64,000 nucleotides of DNA, from contig OX328112.1 in NCBI GenBank assembly GCA_946811185.2, positions 12,549,215 through 12,613,214 on the forward strand, read 5' to 3'. Shown one piece after another: positions 22,680-34,446 of this stretch. Source of the stretch: Hippopus hippopus (Eukaryota; Mollusca; Bivalvia; Cardiida; Cardiidae). Position 1 is the stretch's first letter. The number at the start of each line of letters is the position of its first letter. The position numbers and the translations under genes were made by a program. Below the pieces are notes generated by a model. The model searched no databases. It had not been told where the DNA came from and saw nothing but the letters and a program-made list of their open reading frames with translations.

Positions 22680-25600
22680 AGGGCTTTCGGCTACGATAAC
22701 CATGTCGACGAAGAAAAGTTATAGAATAATACCTAAATCTTAAGTAGACAAACCCTATCTTCGTCGGATTTCAAAAAAAAAAAAAATGTGGTTTCGTTAA
22801 ACGACTGTCAAAAGGTTGAGGCAAAATGCAAACTGGGTTCTTGTAAATGGATACTGACCTGTAGTATTCATGATCCGAACCTATTTTCCTCCTATGTGTT
22901 GGAAGTGGAATATTCTCGCTCATGGACAAAGAGGTCAAAAATAAGACAGCTGTTGAAGCCCCTTTTTTCCGTTTTCTTCTTTAAACCTGAAATGTTAATA
23001 ACATAATAGATAAGCATAGTGTTTTACATAATATGCCCATGAAGACCTGGATCGTTGTTCTGGCAGTCACTGGCCAGTACATTTCGACGTGAAGGAAAAA
23101 GTTATAATTTCTCATGTAAAAAGTAAAAACTGATTCTACATCATTATATAATTTACTGTAGTACCTACCCCTATCCATGAACGAAAATTGTTTTATCACA
23201 TAACTTGTTTTCAATGTAATACAGCCATCACGAAATTTCTTGTCTCACACACGTGTGAGATGAGAAAAAAGTGCTGCATTTGGTCAACACTGTAATTATA
23301 CACCTCATTGCTGACCTAGGTTCCTGAGTGAAATTAACGGTCAAAATTCGTAATCATGATAAAGTTGTGAATTAAATCACTTTTAGATTGAAAACAAAAT
23401 CAATATATGCAAGTTTCTTTGGAACTATTTTTCGTTCGTAATGTACCTATCAAAGAGGCGAAAAGGCTTCATGTAAATTTCATGACACATTATACATGTT
23501 TGCCTACGTTTTAATACATTCTGGACTGTAATACATGGATCCGTGGAAATCGATATTTGACCAATCAGGTCATCGCATTTATTTTACCTGATGTGCAGCC
23601 TTGTTGCCTGCTATTTCGGCTCCCAAATATACGACTGTTAACGTTGGAGGGGTGCGATAGTATCTATTTATTTTGTGTTTAAAACGTTTGAATTTAAGAA
23701 AAAGTTTAAAATATGTGCTTTGCGAACATGTACCGCTGACGTGAAATCACGTAGAGGCTGTAGACAAGTTTGAATTATGATAATGACTGAAAATGGGACA
23801 TGTAAAGAGTTCTGATCAGCACTACATTACACAATGGATTAATTAATGCTATAGTTTTTCCCTTCTGAAAGAATCTGAAAGAAACGAAAATACTTTGAAA
23901 TGGAAAACAAAAGTAAAAATAGATCTATATGAAATACTATTAAAAAGAAAATACGTTTACTTAAATATCTAATTTTGTTCAATAACCTATGCGCATCCAA
24001 AAAGTGGCACTTGTCATCAATGTTTCAGTTTGACGTTAATCTTAACCCTTGGTGCATGAAGAATATGCTGAATGTGCAGATATAGATCAGATTGCAAATA
24101 ACATGCTCTTTAATCTTGGATTAAAACTATTGGCAATTTACTAAAAGCATATTGACATGTATTTCTCACTGCATATTCTTCACTAAAAGTAGAATTCAAT
24201 TATGAAAAAAAATCAAACTTCTGTTCTATACTGGTGGAAGTTCAGCTCAAAAGGCAACTTATGTTAACTAAATAAACTTTTGACTTAGTCGTATTAAAGT
24301 GGATTAGCACATCTGCCATTTCAAAGAATGTGTCGGTAATTGTTTATTGATAGGAAGTGCGTTTGATTGCAAACCAATTTGGCGCTCTTATTAACCTGAC
24401 CACTCGTTATCTTCAGTAAATTATAATATAAAACAAACTACCGTCAATGATATTAACAAGTTTGTTAATTAACAGCCACTTAAAGCATTTTAAAATCATC
24501 AGGCAACCCTTTTTCCCTTAACCTGAAATTGAAATTTTTCATAAACTTACACCTCTCTGTAGAATCAGACAATTTATAAATTTTTTGAAATGCTTGTAAT
24601 TCAGTGTTATTTAATTGGGTATGATCTTAAGATGACTTAACTAGCCATACGAAAACAATAAGTATCTTTAATTCTATTATTCTGTTGCAAAACGGAGGTT
24701 TGTTGATGTGTTTTATTCTTTCTCATTGAAGTTCAAAACTTTGCTAAACAAGTAGATCTATTACATAGTCTGTAGCCCCGTAATTCGCCCTTTTTGTACA
24801 TATCCTTGTGTAAACTAGTTCAAACATCTCTAAATTACTTACCGAGAATTCACCATCGGCAGAAATATAAGATAGAAATATTTTTTCCGGAATTTTACTG
24901 ACAGAAACAGTCATGAAAGCACAATTTAAGCGCCTATCTGCTATACTGTATATGTATGTACTGCGGTTGTTTGGGAGCACTTGGCAACAGTAACCAAGGA
25001 AGTCGGTTTATCTTATCACCACGGATTCATGTATTCTTGTTATACAGTTATGTGATAGAAAGAATCTGACATTCGTTGGCTTTTAAGGTAAAATTTTGTT
25101 AAACTCGCCCTCAAAAAAATGTTATTAAGCTCACCAAAGGCTCGCTTAATAACATCTTTTTGTAGACTCGTTTAATGAAATTTTATCTCAAACACCAACT
25201 CATGTCAGATCTTATATTTTTCTATCCAGTCAAGCCTCTAACATCATGTTACGTATTACTATCCCTGTATTTAGGAAGACACCTACAAAGTAAACAAAAC
25301 TACGGGAATGAAAGTGTATTTCTTACAAGAAATTCCAGTAGATTGTGTGTGTGTCCCCCCCCCCTCCCTTCGGGGTGCACTATTATTTTCTTAAATCTCA
25401 ATGTCTCCTGACCACTTCGTGAAAGTCTGTCACCTCGCGAGGGGGGCGTTTGCGAGTTTTAGAGATCAAAGGTAATCATGTGCACTTTTACCTAGAAGGT
25501 ATAATCGCAATTCAGATTACATTTTCATTTCATTTTCTACATTTAACTTTTCAGAAAAATTATTAGACGGGTTAATACGCTCATGTCTATAGTCACAACA

Positions 25601-26095
25601 AATCTATTACAGAGACAAAAACAATTTTATAACAATCAAAGACGTACTTGGTCATGTTTGTGAGCCGAAAATGGCTGGTACTCAAAATCGTATCCATAGT
25701 ATAGAACATCATCTTTGATGATCTTAGTAATACAAAATAGATGTTATGAAAAAAATTGTGCCTGTTGACTATAATTTACGCTATCTATAAGCTCTTTAGC
25801 AAAGCATTCTATCTATGAGCTTGTTAACAAATCAAATCGGAGTATTACCAGTTTGATTAATTTTTTTTTTTTTTTTTTTCATTTGATATATAAGAATTCA
25901 TTGTTGTCAGCATTGAGTTAATCACTTCTATGGCAAAAAGTGAGTAAATTACCGTATAGTTTGGTATTGTATGAAACCCATGGAATAAAGTTGTTTCGAT
26001 CTTTTTCATCATGGTGCCTCTTCATGGACTTCAAGATTAGTAAAAAAAAAAAAGTTGTCTTTTATTGAAATTCTAACAGTGATGCATAGGACATA
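22680..26095. other. No gene recognised over 3.4 kb
   Basis: AT-rich non-coding DNA. A small palindrome CACACACGTGTGAG lies near 23,247, a C-tract near 25,357 and a T-tract near 25,861-25,880. Open frames on both strands lack domains or paired splice sites. Confidence 0.35.
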
Positions 26096-26109
26096 TCATT
26101 CCACGCTAT

Positions 26110-26936
26110 ATGAAAAACCTATTCAGTTTCAAAGAAAAGAAAAAAGTAAATATAATTCCTTATTACATATCTGAGCAGCCTAATTCTATAAAGCGTATAA
26201 ATCTGTTGCTGGTTAGTGATGAAGCTGATGTTGACCTAGATGAAAAAAAAAATGTTGATAATTATTACGACCCTGATGCAAATTACGAAAAAAAAAATCA
26301 TTACTGCTGCAATAAATAAGATTAAACAAAACTTACAAGTATGCATTAGTGTTGTTTGAATTTGGGACAAGATAAAGAGAAGCAGAACCACTGACATCCA
26401 AAGACAGCAAATACTTTTGAAAAGATTGAAGTATCCAAAATTATTGCAAGTTGACCCTGGCAAAGAGTTCATGGGATCGGTTTCACAACTAATGTATAAA
26501 AATAATGTTAGAATCAGGTGAGGTAGAAGTAAAAGCTACACAGGGACCAAGGTATGGCAGAAAGATTCAATAGAACTTTAGCTGAAAGATTGTTTGGTTA
26601 TCAATTCGCAAAAGAATGCACACACAAAAAAGCTACAGAGAAAGGGTCAAGAGATGACCAAAGGCACTGAATGAGGAGACCAAAATACCTCCATCTATGA
26701 AAACAAGAAAAGATGATGAGCAAATATGTGCAAGTGCTAGTATTAAGTATTTATATCAAGCCGGCGAACAAAAAGGTGGCGGTAAGAGACGAGTGACAAA
26801 CCCAATATGGAGCGTTGATATTCATTACTCAAGTTATAAGAGTTTACTTTTGAAATCACCAGGACCGCAGAGAGGTTTTGTGAAAGAAGAATTACTTCTT
26901 GTTCCTGTCGATACCAATACCTGTATGTTGTTGATT
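26110..26936 (+). pseudogene. Frameshifted retroviral-type integrase relic
   Basis: Across three frames the sequence encodes PKLLQVDPGKEFMGSVSQ (catalytic Asp), then HRDQGMAERFNRTLAERLFG (catalytic Glu in ERFNR), REWVKR, PKALNEETK and a C-terminal part GPQRGFVKEELLLVPVDT. This order matches integrase-like proteins of transposons such as the 'F54H12.3-like' group; Polinton integrases are a related alternative. Stops and frameshifts make it dead. The upstream frame (26,110-26,319; INLLLVSDEADVDL) may be another part of the same element. Confidence 0.65.
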
Positions 26937-27160
26937 GACTGAATGGTGTTTTACGCCGCTTTCAACATTATTTCCGTCATATCACGGTGGCAGCACACAT
27001 ATTCGTGTATTTCCTGGGTTTTACCAGTACTAGGCTAAGGCTAAGAAGTATTTTCCGGAGGGCACACGAAAAGCCCGTTAGCCCAGTGGATCCAGTGTGG
27101 CTCGAACCCGGGGCCTCCAGGTTACGAGTCCCACACTTTACCACGCAGGACTCCTTGTAC
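26937..27160 (-). repeat. tRNA-derived SINE, minus strand
   Basis: On the minus strand the head reads GGTAAAGTGTGGGACTCGTA, CCTGGAGGCC and GGGTTCGAGCCAC (B box). The body has GTACTGGTAAAACCCAGG. The tail is ATATGACGGAAATAATG then TTGAAAGCGGCGTAAAACAC. The tail matches other SINEs in the window although the head differs from the 22.2-kb family. Confidence 0.75.
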
Positions 27161-27416
27161 GTTTTAGTGTTCCCAATATTTACAAAAAAAAAGATAATAA
27201 TACAAAAACCATACATGCATAACACCAGTAGCATAAATCGCAATGTCATCGTCATCTATGTATCTTTTCGTATCAAGAAGAGTTGGAGTTGTTTTATTTA
27301 CAGTTATTCCGTATATTTTGCGTGTATCCTAACGGAGCATATTCATTTTTTTGTGTGTGTGAATACTGTACATGCTAGCGCTTCTCGATAGTTTTCAAAG
27401 TTTATTTGTTTCTTGA

Positions 27417-27591
27417 TTACATATACATTGTATTTAGTGTGCTCGTAAAAACACCAACCGGATGATATGTATTCATTACTAATTTCTTGAGGTCAGTTTT
27501 TTTCAGTTTCTCGTCTTGTAGATACTTTTTGGTAAACCATACAACAAACCTCTTCAAATCTTCGTTGAAAATTTGAAATGTTTCCTTGTCC
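27417..27591 (-). other. Candidate terminal exon of unknown gene
   Basis: A strong polypyrimidine tract and acceptor (TTTTTTTTTTGGTGTCAG) precede a frame reading DKETFQIFNEDLKRFVVW, FTKKYLQDEKLKKTDLKKLV, ending TAA at 27,417. Lys/Glu-rich amphipathic composition is coding-like. An alternative donor (TTA|GTAATG) lies inside. No family was recognised. The acceptor phase (2) does not fit the phase-1 Roc exons, so it may belong to another gene. Confidence 0.3.
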
Positions 27592-27734
27592 CTGACACCA
27601 AAAAAAAAAGAAAATATTGTATCCTTCCATTTTATTCTTGAATAAAATACATGTATCAATTATCTGATTGTACTGAAACTTTCCTGATTAAAAGGAAAAA
27701 CTAATTTCATACTTATTTCAGATTATGAAAGTAA

Positions 27735-28430
27735 CTAGAGGCCCTTGAGGACATGAATCGCTCTACCGGCAATGAATCTGCTTATTTTCTTGCATACATC
27801 ATTATGTAGGCATGGTGAATTGAACAAATAGTGAAATACTTGAAGTGAAATTCCTAGAATCCAATGATCTGGAATCCCGCCAAATTTGACCGAAGTTGAG
27901 TATTCATTGTAATATACAATCCCTGCAAGTTTCAAAGAAATGTGACCTCTAATGTGAACTGGGCAGAGTAAATATGACTAAGTAATCAAAAGGATGCTTT
28001 TCCTCTACTAATTGCTGGAGTTTCTTCATTTGTGATCTGTGCAAGTTTCAAAAGAATTGAACTAAGAATGTGGGCTATATTGCATAACCATGAAATGTAA
28101 ATTTTCAACTTTAAATGGCTACTTTTTCCTTACAAATTATCCGACATTTTTCAAAATCAACAGGGTCCAAGGTAATGATGAAATAAATAAACTGTGAAAG
28201 TTTCATGAAAATCGAATCACAAATGCGGACATAATAGAGTGAACAAAAAATGTACAATTTGAAATTTAAATGACTACTTTTCCCATACTGATTGACAGAT
28301 TTTTTTTCAAAATCAATAGGATATAAGCTATTGATTACATAAACAAATTCTAAAATTTTCACGAAAACCTGACCACAGATGCAGACTTTGTCGCGTAAAC
28401 AAGAAATGTAAATTTTCAACTCTCGTGTCC
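27735..28430. repeat. Dispersed repeat with ~150-bp units
   Basis: Units near 28,115 and 28,260 share GACTACTTTT, ATTTTTTTTCAAAATCAA, a CATGAAAATCG/CACGAAAACC step and ATGTAAATTTTCAAC. The left end GAGGCCCTTGAGGACATGAA resembles the ends of other bivalve repeats. No coding content. Confidence 0.5.
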
Positions 28431-28584
28431 CAACGTTCAATCTAGAGTAGATGCTGATATGAAGTATTTTTAATCATTCAACGGTTAAGATTATCAGTCT
28501 TATAGTATTCTTATCAACAAGTCAATTGTACGGTGGCACTGAGGTGACATGTGCATTTTTTTTATTTTTCTCGTTCCCACGAGA

Positions 28585-28945
28585 TAAAAAATTCGTTTTC
28601 CCGAGTTTTTTTTTTATAAAAAAAATTGCAAAAAACAAAATTCGTTTTCCCGAGTTTTTTTTTATAAAAAAAATCGCAAAAAACAAAATTCGTTTTCCCG
28701 AGTTTTTTTTTATAAAAAAAATCGCAAAAAACGAAATTCGTTTTCCCGAGGTTTTTTTTATAAAAAAAATTGCAAAAAACGAAATTCGTTTTCCCGAGTT
28801 TTTTTTTTTTATAAAAAAAATTGCAAAAAACGAAATTCGTTTTCCCGAGTTTTTTTTTTTTATAAAAAAAATTGCAAAAAACGAAATTCGTTTTCCCGAG
28901 TTATTTTTTTTATAAAAAAAATTGCAAAAAACGAAATACTATCTT
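28585..28945. repeat. Tandem array of ~48-52 bp units (left)
   Basis: Seven units share CGTTTTCCCGAG, a T-tract, ATAAAAAAAATTGCAAAAAA and CGAAATT. Each unit is itself a partial palindrome (TTTTTATAAAAA). The open frame FFIKKIAKNEIRFPE repeated along it is a by-product of unit length, not a gene. There are no spacers of differing sequence, so it is not a CRISPR. Confidence 0.85.
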
Positions 28946-29261
28946 GTTCCCACGAGTTAATCAGCCAATCAAAGTCATCCATTATGTCGTTCGAACGAGA
29001 TAATATAAGTCGTGGTAACGACATAATCATCCAATCAGATTCTCCCTACGAATTCAAATCCTCCTATTTGTGTTGTATACATTTAGCCATATTATCTTTC
29101 TACTGAATCTACAAATACAGCCGTGTATGCCTGGTCCAAATGGTTTCCAGTTTATAATAGCCGTCTATATGCCTGATAAAATTAGGCCCAGGTGCGCTGT
29201 CCGTCCGTCTAATGAATCGTCTGCATGTTCTCTGTTCTGCACCTGCCGAATTGAAAGTAAA

Positions 29262-29395
29262 TATGAGCCATGCTCTGTGAAAAGGGGCTTAATGCATTTA
29301 CGAAAAGTATCGAATCATATCAGGCTGCGCAGTCCGCGCAGGCTGACATTGGCGGAAACTTTTCGCTATCTTTCGGGCTCTGTAGAGTATCGCCG
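29262..29395. repeat. GAGCCATG-type MITE fragment
   Basis: TGAGCCATGCTCTGTGAAAA, GGGGCTTAATGCATTTACG, AAAAGTATCGAATC and the CTGCGCAGTCCGCGCAG hairpin, then GAAACTTTTCGCTAT. It is one end of the MITE, nested in the 1.2-kb element. Confidence 0.7.
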
Positions 29396-29479
29396 AAGGA
29401 CACCCTCACAAAAAATAGCCTTTCCAGGGAGGAACCTAAACTATGACCCAAGGTTTCTGGTGCTTATTTTCACCACTAA

Positions 29480-29660
29480 GCCAACTCGGGAAAACGAATT
29501 TCGATTTTTGCGATTTTTTTTATAAAAAAAAATTCGGGAAAACGAATTTCGTTTTTTGCGATTTTTTTTATAAAAAAAAAAAAAAACTCGGGAAAACGAA
29601 TTTTGTTTTTTGCATTTTTTTTTATAAAAAAAAATAAACTCGGGAAAACGAATTATTACC
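29480..29660. repeat. Tandem array, inverted relative to the left one
   Basis: About three to four units of CTCGGGAAAACGAATTTCG, TTTTTTGCGATTTTTTTTAT are the reverse complement of the left array. The shorter copy number shows that the two ends expanded independently. Confidence 0.8.
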
Positions 29661-29739
29661 TCGTGGGAACGAGAAAAATAAAAAAAAATGCACATGTCAC
29701 CTCAGTGCCACCGTACAATTGAGTAACTTTTTGGTGTGT

Positions 29740-30600
29740 TTATTAACTGGATGAACAATACCAATAATAAACAATTTGTAAATTCTTAAACCGTCAAGGG
29801 TGATGCACCTCTGCTGACGAATTTAAACATATTCTGAGTGTTTCTTTCCACTGAAAATGGGTAATCTGTACAAAGTTCCTTATCTTTAAAAAATAAAGTA
29901 ATCAAATATTTTTATACCAGCATAAAGCGGGCCTTCGTATAAAATCATTTCTATTTTAAAACAATCCAAAGGCAATTTGATTGTTCCGAGATACTCAGTT
30001 TTAGTTTTATTGTCGATTACTCGACTCCACAGTTTGGCAGTATGAGTGTTAGCCATGCTGTTACTGCTTCAATGATTAGACCAGATTTTAAAGACGATTT
30101 CTACAGTTTGTTTCCTTCCAAGAATCTTTTTTTTTTTTTTTTTTTTTAATGTGGTTTTAAGTATGCTGAATCCAAATAAATCAAGAAAAAAGGGGATTAC
30201 AGGCTTTAATTCTGAGTAATCACCATAAAATAAACATAGGGGGTTTCCTGTCTTTTATGGGATGGTACAAACTGCATATCAAAATATTACCATTTTGACA
30301 GTGTAGAGCACATTGTACACATCTTTCATTCTATAAACTAAAATGTATATCAAGATGCAACAATTATAAAATAAAATCATTAAAAAAGACCTAAAGTGGA
30401 AATTTTTCCTTAAAGAAATGATATCTTGGTCCTAAAAATCTGTCGACAAAACAAAAATGACATCAGTGCTTTTTTTTGGTAAATTTCTGAGAAACCTATC
30501 CAAGAATTTTTTTCAAAATTTCAAATTTTGTGCTTTATAATATCCTTAACATAAAATCAAAAAGATATATATGGGTTACCGGCTTCGTTTTTACATAATA
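29740..30600. other. No gene recognised
   Basis: AT-rich, with a T-tract at about 30,127-30,148. No repeat family or exon was identified. Confidence 0.35.
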
Positions 30601-30604
30601 AGTC

Positions 30605-31085
30605 ATTTTATGATATATAGGGGGGTGCTCTCCCCTGAAAAAATATTTTTGATTTTATGACAATTCTATTGTTACTTACAGTACACAAGTACTAATGTAC
30701 TACTTAACCCTTTATGGCTTTGAATCCTTTTTCATTAAGATACTTTTGAAAACACTGTGGGAAAAAGAGAATTTGCTCAGAATGAGAAGCTCGTTTTATG
30801 ACATAAGGGCGGTGCTCTTCCCTGAAAAATATTTCTGATTTTATGACAATTCCATAGTTACAGTATTCATGTACTAATGTACTACTTCACCCTTTACTTC
30901 ATATAGATGACTTTAATGCTTCTGCATTGAGGAGCTTTTGAAAACATTGTGGAAAAAGGATAAATTGCTTAGAACGAGCGGCTCATTTTATGACATGAGG
31001 GTGGTGCCCCCCCCCATAAAAATTATGATGATTTTTATGACAATTTTATTGTTACATACAGTATTCATGCACTAATGTACTACTT
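30605..31085. repeat. ~190-bp tandem array containing half a MITE per unit
   Basis: Three units share TTTTATGACAT.AGG, GGTGCTCTCCCCTGAAAAA, GATTTTATGACAATTC, ACTAATGTACTACTT and then ACCCTTTA...GCTTTTGAAAACATTGTGG. The last part is the left half of the CCCTTTACC MITE. The array runs into one complete MITE at 31,085-31,290. Confidence 0.65.
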
Positions 31086-31290
31086 AACCCTTTACTTCAT
31101 AAAGATGACTTTGAATGCCTCTGCATAGAGAAGCTGTTGAAAACATTGTGGGAAAAGAAGAAATTGCTAGTGACCAGCAATTTCTCCTTTTCCCACAATG
31201 TTTTCTGGCCTATCTGAACACTGAAATTGTTGTCTGCAAATGTTTTCGATTTGAACAAGGCTGAAATGTCGTCTGGTAAAGGGTTAACAT
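31085..31290. repeat. CCCTTTACC hairpin MITE, complete
   Basis: The core palindrome reads GGGAAAAGAAGAAATTGCT, then AGCAATTTCTCCTTTTCCC. The right end is TCTGGTAAAGGGTTAA. It belongs to the family that saturates AAMP introns. Confidence 0.75.
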
Positions 31291-31369
31291 CAGGTAAGTA
31301 TAACCTTAGATAAGAAATACAACTTAACCCTTTCAGTGCCATTATCGAAAACAGGGGATTTTGCGGATA

Positions 31370-31440
31370 GCATTAATCAAGATCAGACTGCACAGGATCT
31401 ACAGTCTGATCTTGGATCTATACCAACCGCTTGTTTAGTC
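31370..31440. repeat. GATCAGACTGCAC hairpin element
   Basis: AAGATCAGACTGCACAGGA faces TACAGTCTGATCTTGGATC. Same family as 43.8, 47.7, 52.2 and 57.4 kb. Confidence 0.6.
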
Positions 31441-31615
31441 AAGTCTGTAGGCTAACAATTCGACGATCAGCTTTCCATGGCTCGTTCGACGATTTTGATA
31501 TCTCATCTTGAGAAAACGTTTTTGTACACTTTGCATTAGAAGAAGTGGGTGAAGACTGACAGTGACCCTCGTTTCTTCTGCCTCGCTAGTTGTATACAGT
31601 CGATATTCCTTGTAC

Positions 31616-32359
31616 CGTATTTTCCGGACAATAGGCCGCTGCACTGTATAGGCCGCACCCGTTCATTTTGACCATTTGAGAAATAAAAAGTATCGCATAA
31701 GCCGCACCGGCACATAGGCCGCAGCCGATCGAATTGGTTAATGTACACTGTCATCCATCTGTAGATATATGCACCGGTATATGTATTATAATAACAAAAC
31801 AAACAAATTAATCCATTGTTTTTTCAGTTTTTTTTTTTTTTAAATTCCATTGGAGTGATTTCCCCTTCTAGAAATTCAATTCACTATGAGGACATTAGAC
31901 CGTAATCATTCGCTTATCCTCCGTTTCATCCTTTGTCAAATATTTACGGAATTTCGAAATTGTCAAATTTTCAGTTTGGTTGGCGGTTCAGACCAACCAA
32001 CGCCTTTAATTACATTCGCAGTTAAACACTGATTGGTACCAATCGACATTATCAATCAATAGGTGTGAAAATCTAGGTTTGGCACGACCTTTTACACATT
32101 CGTAAGTTTGCCATCGCATTAATTTACATACCAATTAAAGATGGGTATAAGTGTTCGAAAAATACTTTTGGAGCATGCACCAAAATGGCGCCCATTTCGG
32201 GTATCGACAACTGGTTTCCACTTATTTTCAGTTTTACAGGCCGCACTAAAAGATCATTTAGAAAAATTAACGTATAAGCCGCTTCGTCTTATAGGCCGCA
32301 CCCTTGAGAATTTCCACTTTTTTAACAGATAGGCCGCGGCCTTTTGTCCGGAAAATACG
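31616..32359. mobile_element. Non-autonomous element with CGTATTTTCCGG ends
   Basis: The left end CGTATTTTCCGGACAATAGG faces a right end reading TGTCCGGAAAATACG. Subterminal 'ATAGGCCGCACC' and 'TAAGCCGC' motifs recur at both ends. TA-type flanks are possible. The internal ~550 bp has no transposase. A fragment of one end lies at 45,677-45,722. Confidence 0.65.
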
Positions 32360-33548
32360 ATAGTATAATTTCTTGGAAATGCAGACTGAACCCTTGAAAT
32401 ACAGTCTAACATAGATTTCTGCGTAAAATATCCTTAAAAGCGAAACATTTACGTTGTTTATGATTTTATTTCGTACGATGAAACTATCTGAGTACTACTC
32501 AACTATTTCCTTCATGAAGAGTTAAATATCGTCCTTTATACTAATATGCCTTTTAAATGCTCAAGATTTGAATTGAAAAGAAGTTAGATCATTCAAAAGG
32601 ACGCACAAGCCCAGATGAACGAACCCGGACGAGCAAGCCTGTGCGAACAAGCCCAGGAACAAAAAAGCCCGTTCCCATACGCACCAGTTTGCGCAAAGGA
32701 AACCACCGAAAACGTCCTTAAGTGTTAGACTTTAATTTTTTGTTCACATAAGGAATACCTTTTGGTATGTCGTGATAACAATATTCGATAATTGGTCTGT
32801 TAATGCTGACATCTTTATTATAATCAGTTGTTGTTGTTTTTTTGTTGTTGTTGGTGGTGGTGTTTTATGTATATGCGATAAAATCATTATTTACTCTGTC
32901 TCTGCAAAAACTCCAATGCAAATATCTTTATTTTATTTGGAAAAAAAAATAGTGTATATTCTCGTGTGTGTGTGTGTGTGTTTTTTTTTTTTTTTTATGT
33001 ATGAAGTGAGAAGGTCCTGGCTCAATTGAGGACAAAGTCCTAGACTGAGCCAGGACCGGCACTTCACACATATATAAGCAAATTTAGTTTACACTGATGA
33101 TATATTACTAAAATGCATTGTAAATGAGTAAGTGAGCAACAAAACAATCTGAGCAATAATAGCATTGTCATTGGAAAGATAATGATTTGAGTGACATTCA
33201 CAACAAACAATATAATAATGACAAAAAACGAACTTACATAGTTACACATGGTGTTGCCTTCATTTCCGAGTTAGCATAAAAGGGAAACGAAACGGATAAA
33301 AATGGACAAGAGATTTAAAATAAAAAGCAAGGGCTTCTCATTCCATATTTTAAGACTTAAGAAAGTCATACATCAAGCCGAATGCGTCTTATTTTCAACA
33401 TTTACATGTATCCTTAGCCTTCTTTCATAATCGCGGCTTGCTTCATGATGCCAAACAGTTAATCCGACATAATTCTGAATAGATAGCTACGGAAAAACAA
33501 GTGCAATTTCCATTACAACACCAAATATGGCTGGCATGTATGTGAATG
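32360..33548. other. No gene; one hairpin and simple repeats
   Basis: A two-tier hairpin lies at 33,002-33,067: GAAGTG...CACTTC outside and GGTCCTGGCTCA facing TGAGCCAGGACC inside. It follows a (GT)n and T-tract at 32,963-32,996. Nothing else was recognised. Confidence 0.5.
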
Positions 33549-33549
33549 T

Positions 33550-33580
<31 letters not shown>
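33549..33580. repeat. (GAT)n microsatellite
   Basis: About ten perfect GAT units. Confidence 0.95.
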
Positions 33581-33583
<3 letters not shown>

Positions 33584-33589
33584 ACTGAG

Positions 33590-34446
33590 CAAATATGAGA
33601 TTTCATTGCCTATGCTACTATGGTCCTTTGTAACTGATTACTGACCAACAAATGTGCCACAATAGGAGCATCTGTCCTATCAAAATACCAAATCCAAAAG
33701 TGAAATTCGGCTCATCTTGGTAACAAACACGGCTAGTAAATCTGCAGATTACTTAGCTGACGTGTTTAAAAAGTGAAGCTTATCACAAATTTAACTAGGA
33801 TTAATCTATCTCTGATTTCAGGCAGTTGAAGCCATGATCGAACTAAAATCACGAATCAACAAGAGACGGCATTGTAGCTAATATAAGCAATGTTTTCCTA
33901 GTAAAGAAGATCTAGATTTTTTTTTTTTTTTTTTAATAAAGCCCGTCTTTCAGATGCATAATATATCAGTAACTTAAGTACTTTGGTTTATACTAAACGT
34001 TTCTGTTTATTGTAACGAATATATTGAGACGATAGAAATAGGCATACCAATAAATCTTACATCATTTTTAATCTAAAGTAAAGAAATTAACCTGTCAATA
34101 CTAGTAATTGAATTCTAAGCAACTGATATAAAACATTCCAAAGTATATTTGTTAAAGTCTGGCTATTTGTACTTCCCTCTCATTAATTAATATGACAAAT
34201 TGATGTACAGGATAAATCAGAAAATGCCATGTGGGTTGCTTTAATGATGCATTCAAGACATCTGTGATCATAAAAATGCCATATATTTGAAAAATGTTAA
34301 TGTAGTTTCTCAAATCACGATTTCTTAAAAGCGTAAATCGCGAAAATTTAGTTCTTTGATTTGCACTGATTTGAATTGCACTAAACACTATTGTATTTTG
34401 TAAGAAATGTATAGACGTATTTAAGTATATCAGCTTATTACATTAC
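33590..34446. other. No gene recognised
   Basis: AT-rich with a T-tract near 33,918-33,934. It may be intron sequence if the exon candidate at 34.4-34.7 kb is real. Confidence 0.3.

Larger units (their letters stand above)
28523..29721. mobile_element. 1.2-kb inverted-repeat element with mirrored arrays
   Basis: The ends CAATTGTACGGTGGCACTG and CAGTGCCACCGTACAATTG are exact inverted copies. The inverted repeat extends through GAGGTGACATGTGCA and CTCGTTCCCACGAG. Inside each end lies a tandem array of a ~48-bp unit, the right one inverted relative to the left. The middle contains unique sequence and a nested GAGCCATG-type MITE. No transposase is encoded. Confidence 0.75.

Noticed and set aside
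28526..28915. A 129-codon protein with repeated FFIKKIAKNEIRFPE
   Set aside because: The frame exists only because the tandem unit length is close to a multiple of three. It has no start context, splice sites or homology.
28585..28945. Regular repeats that could be mistaken for a CRISPR array
   Set aside because: Units are contiguous with no unique spacers, are AT-rich and self-complementary, and are mirrored at the other end of a transposon-like element in a eukaryotic genome.
29070..29525. 151-codon frame MLYTFSHIIFLLNLQIQPCM
   Set aside because: It spans the middle of the 1.2-kb inverted-repeat element, a nested MITE and part of the right array, so it is a chance frame.
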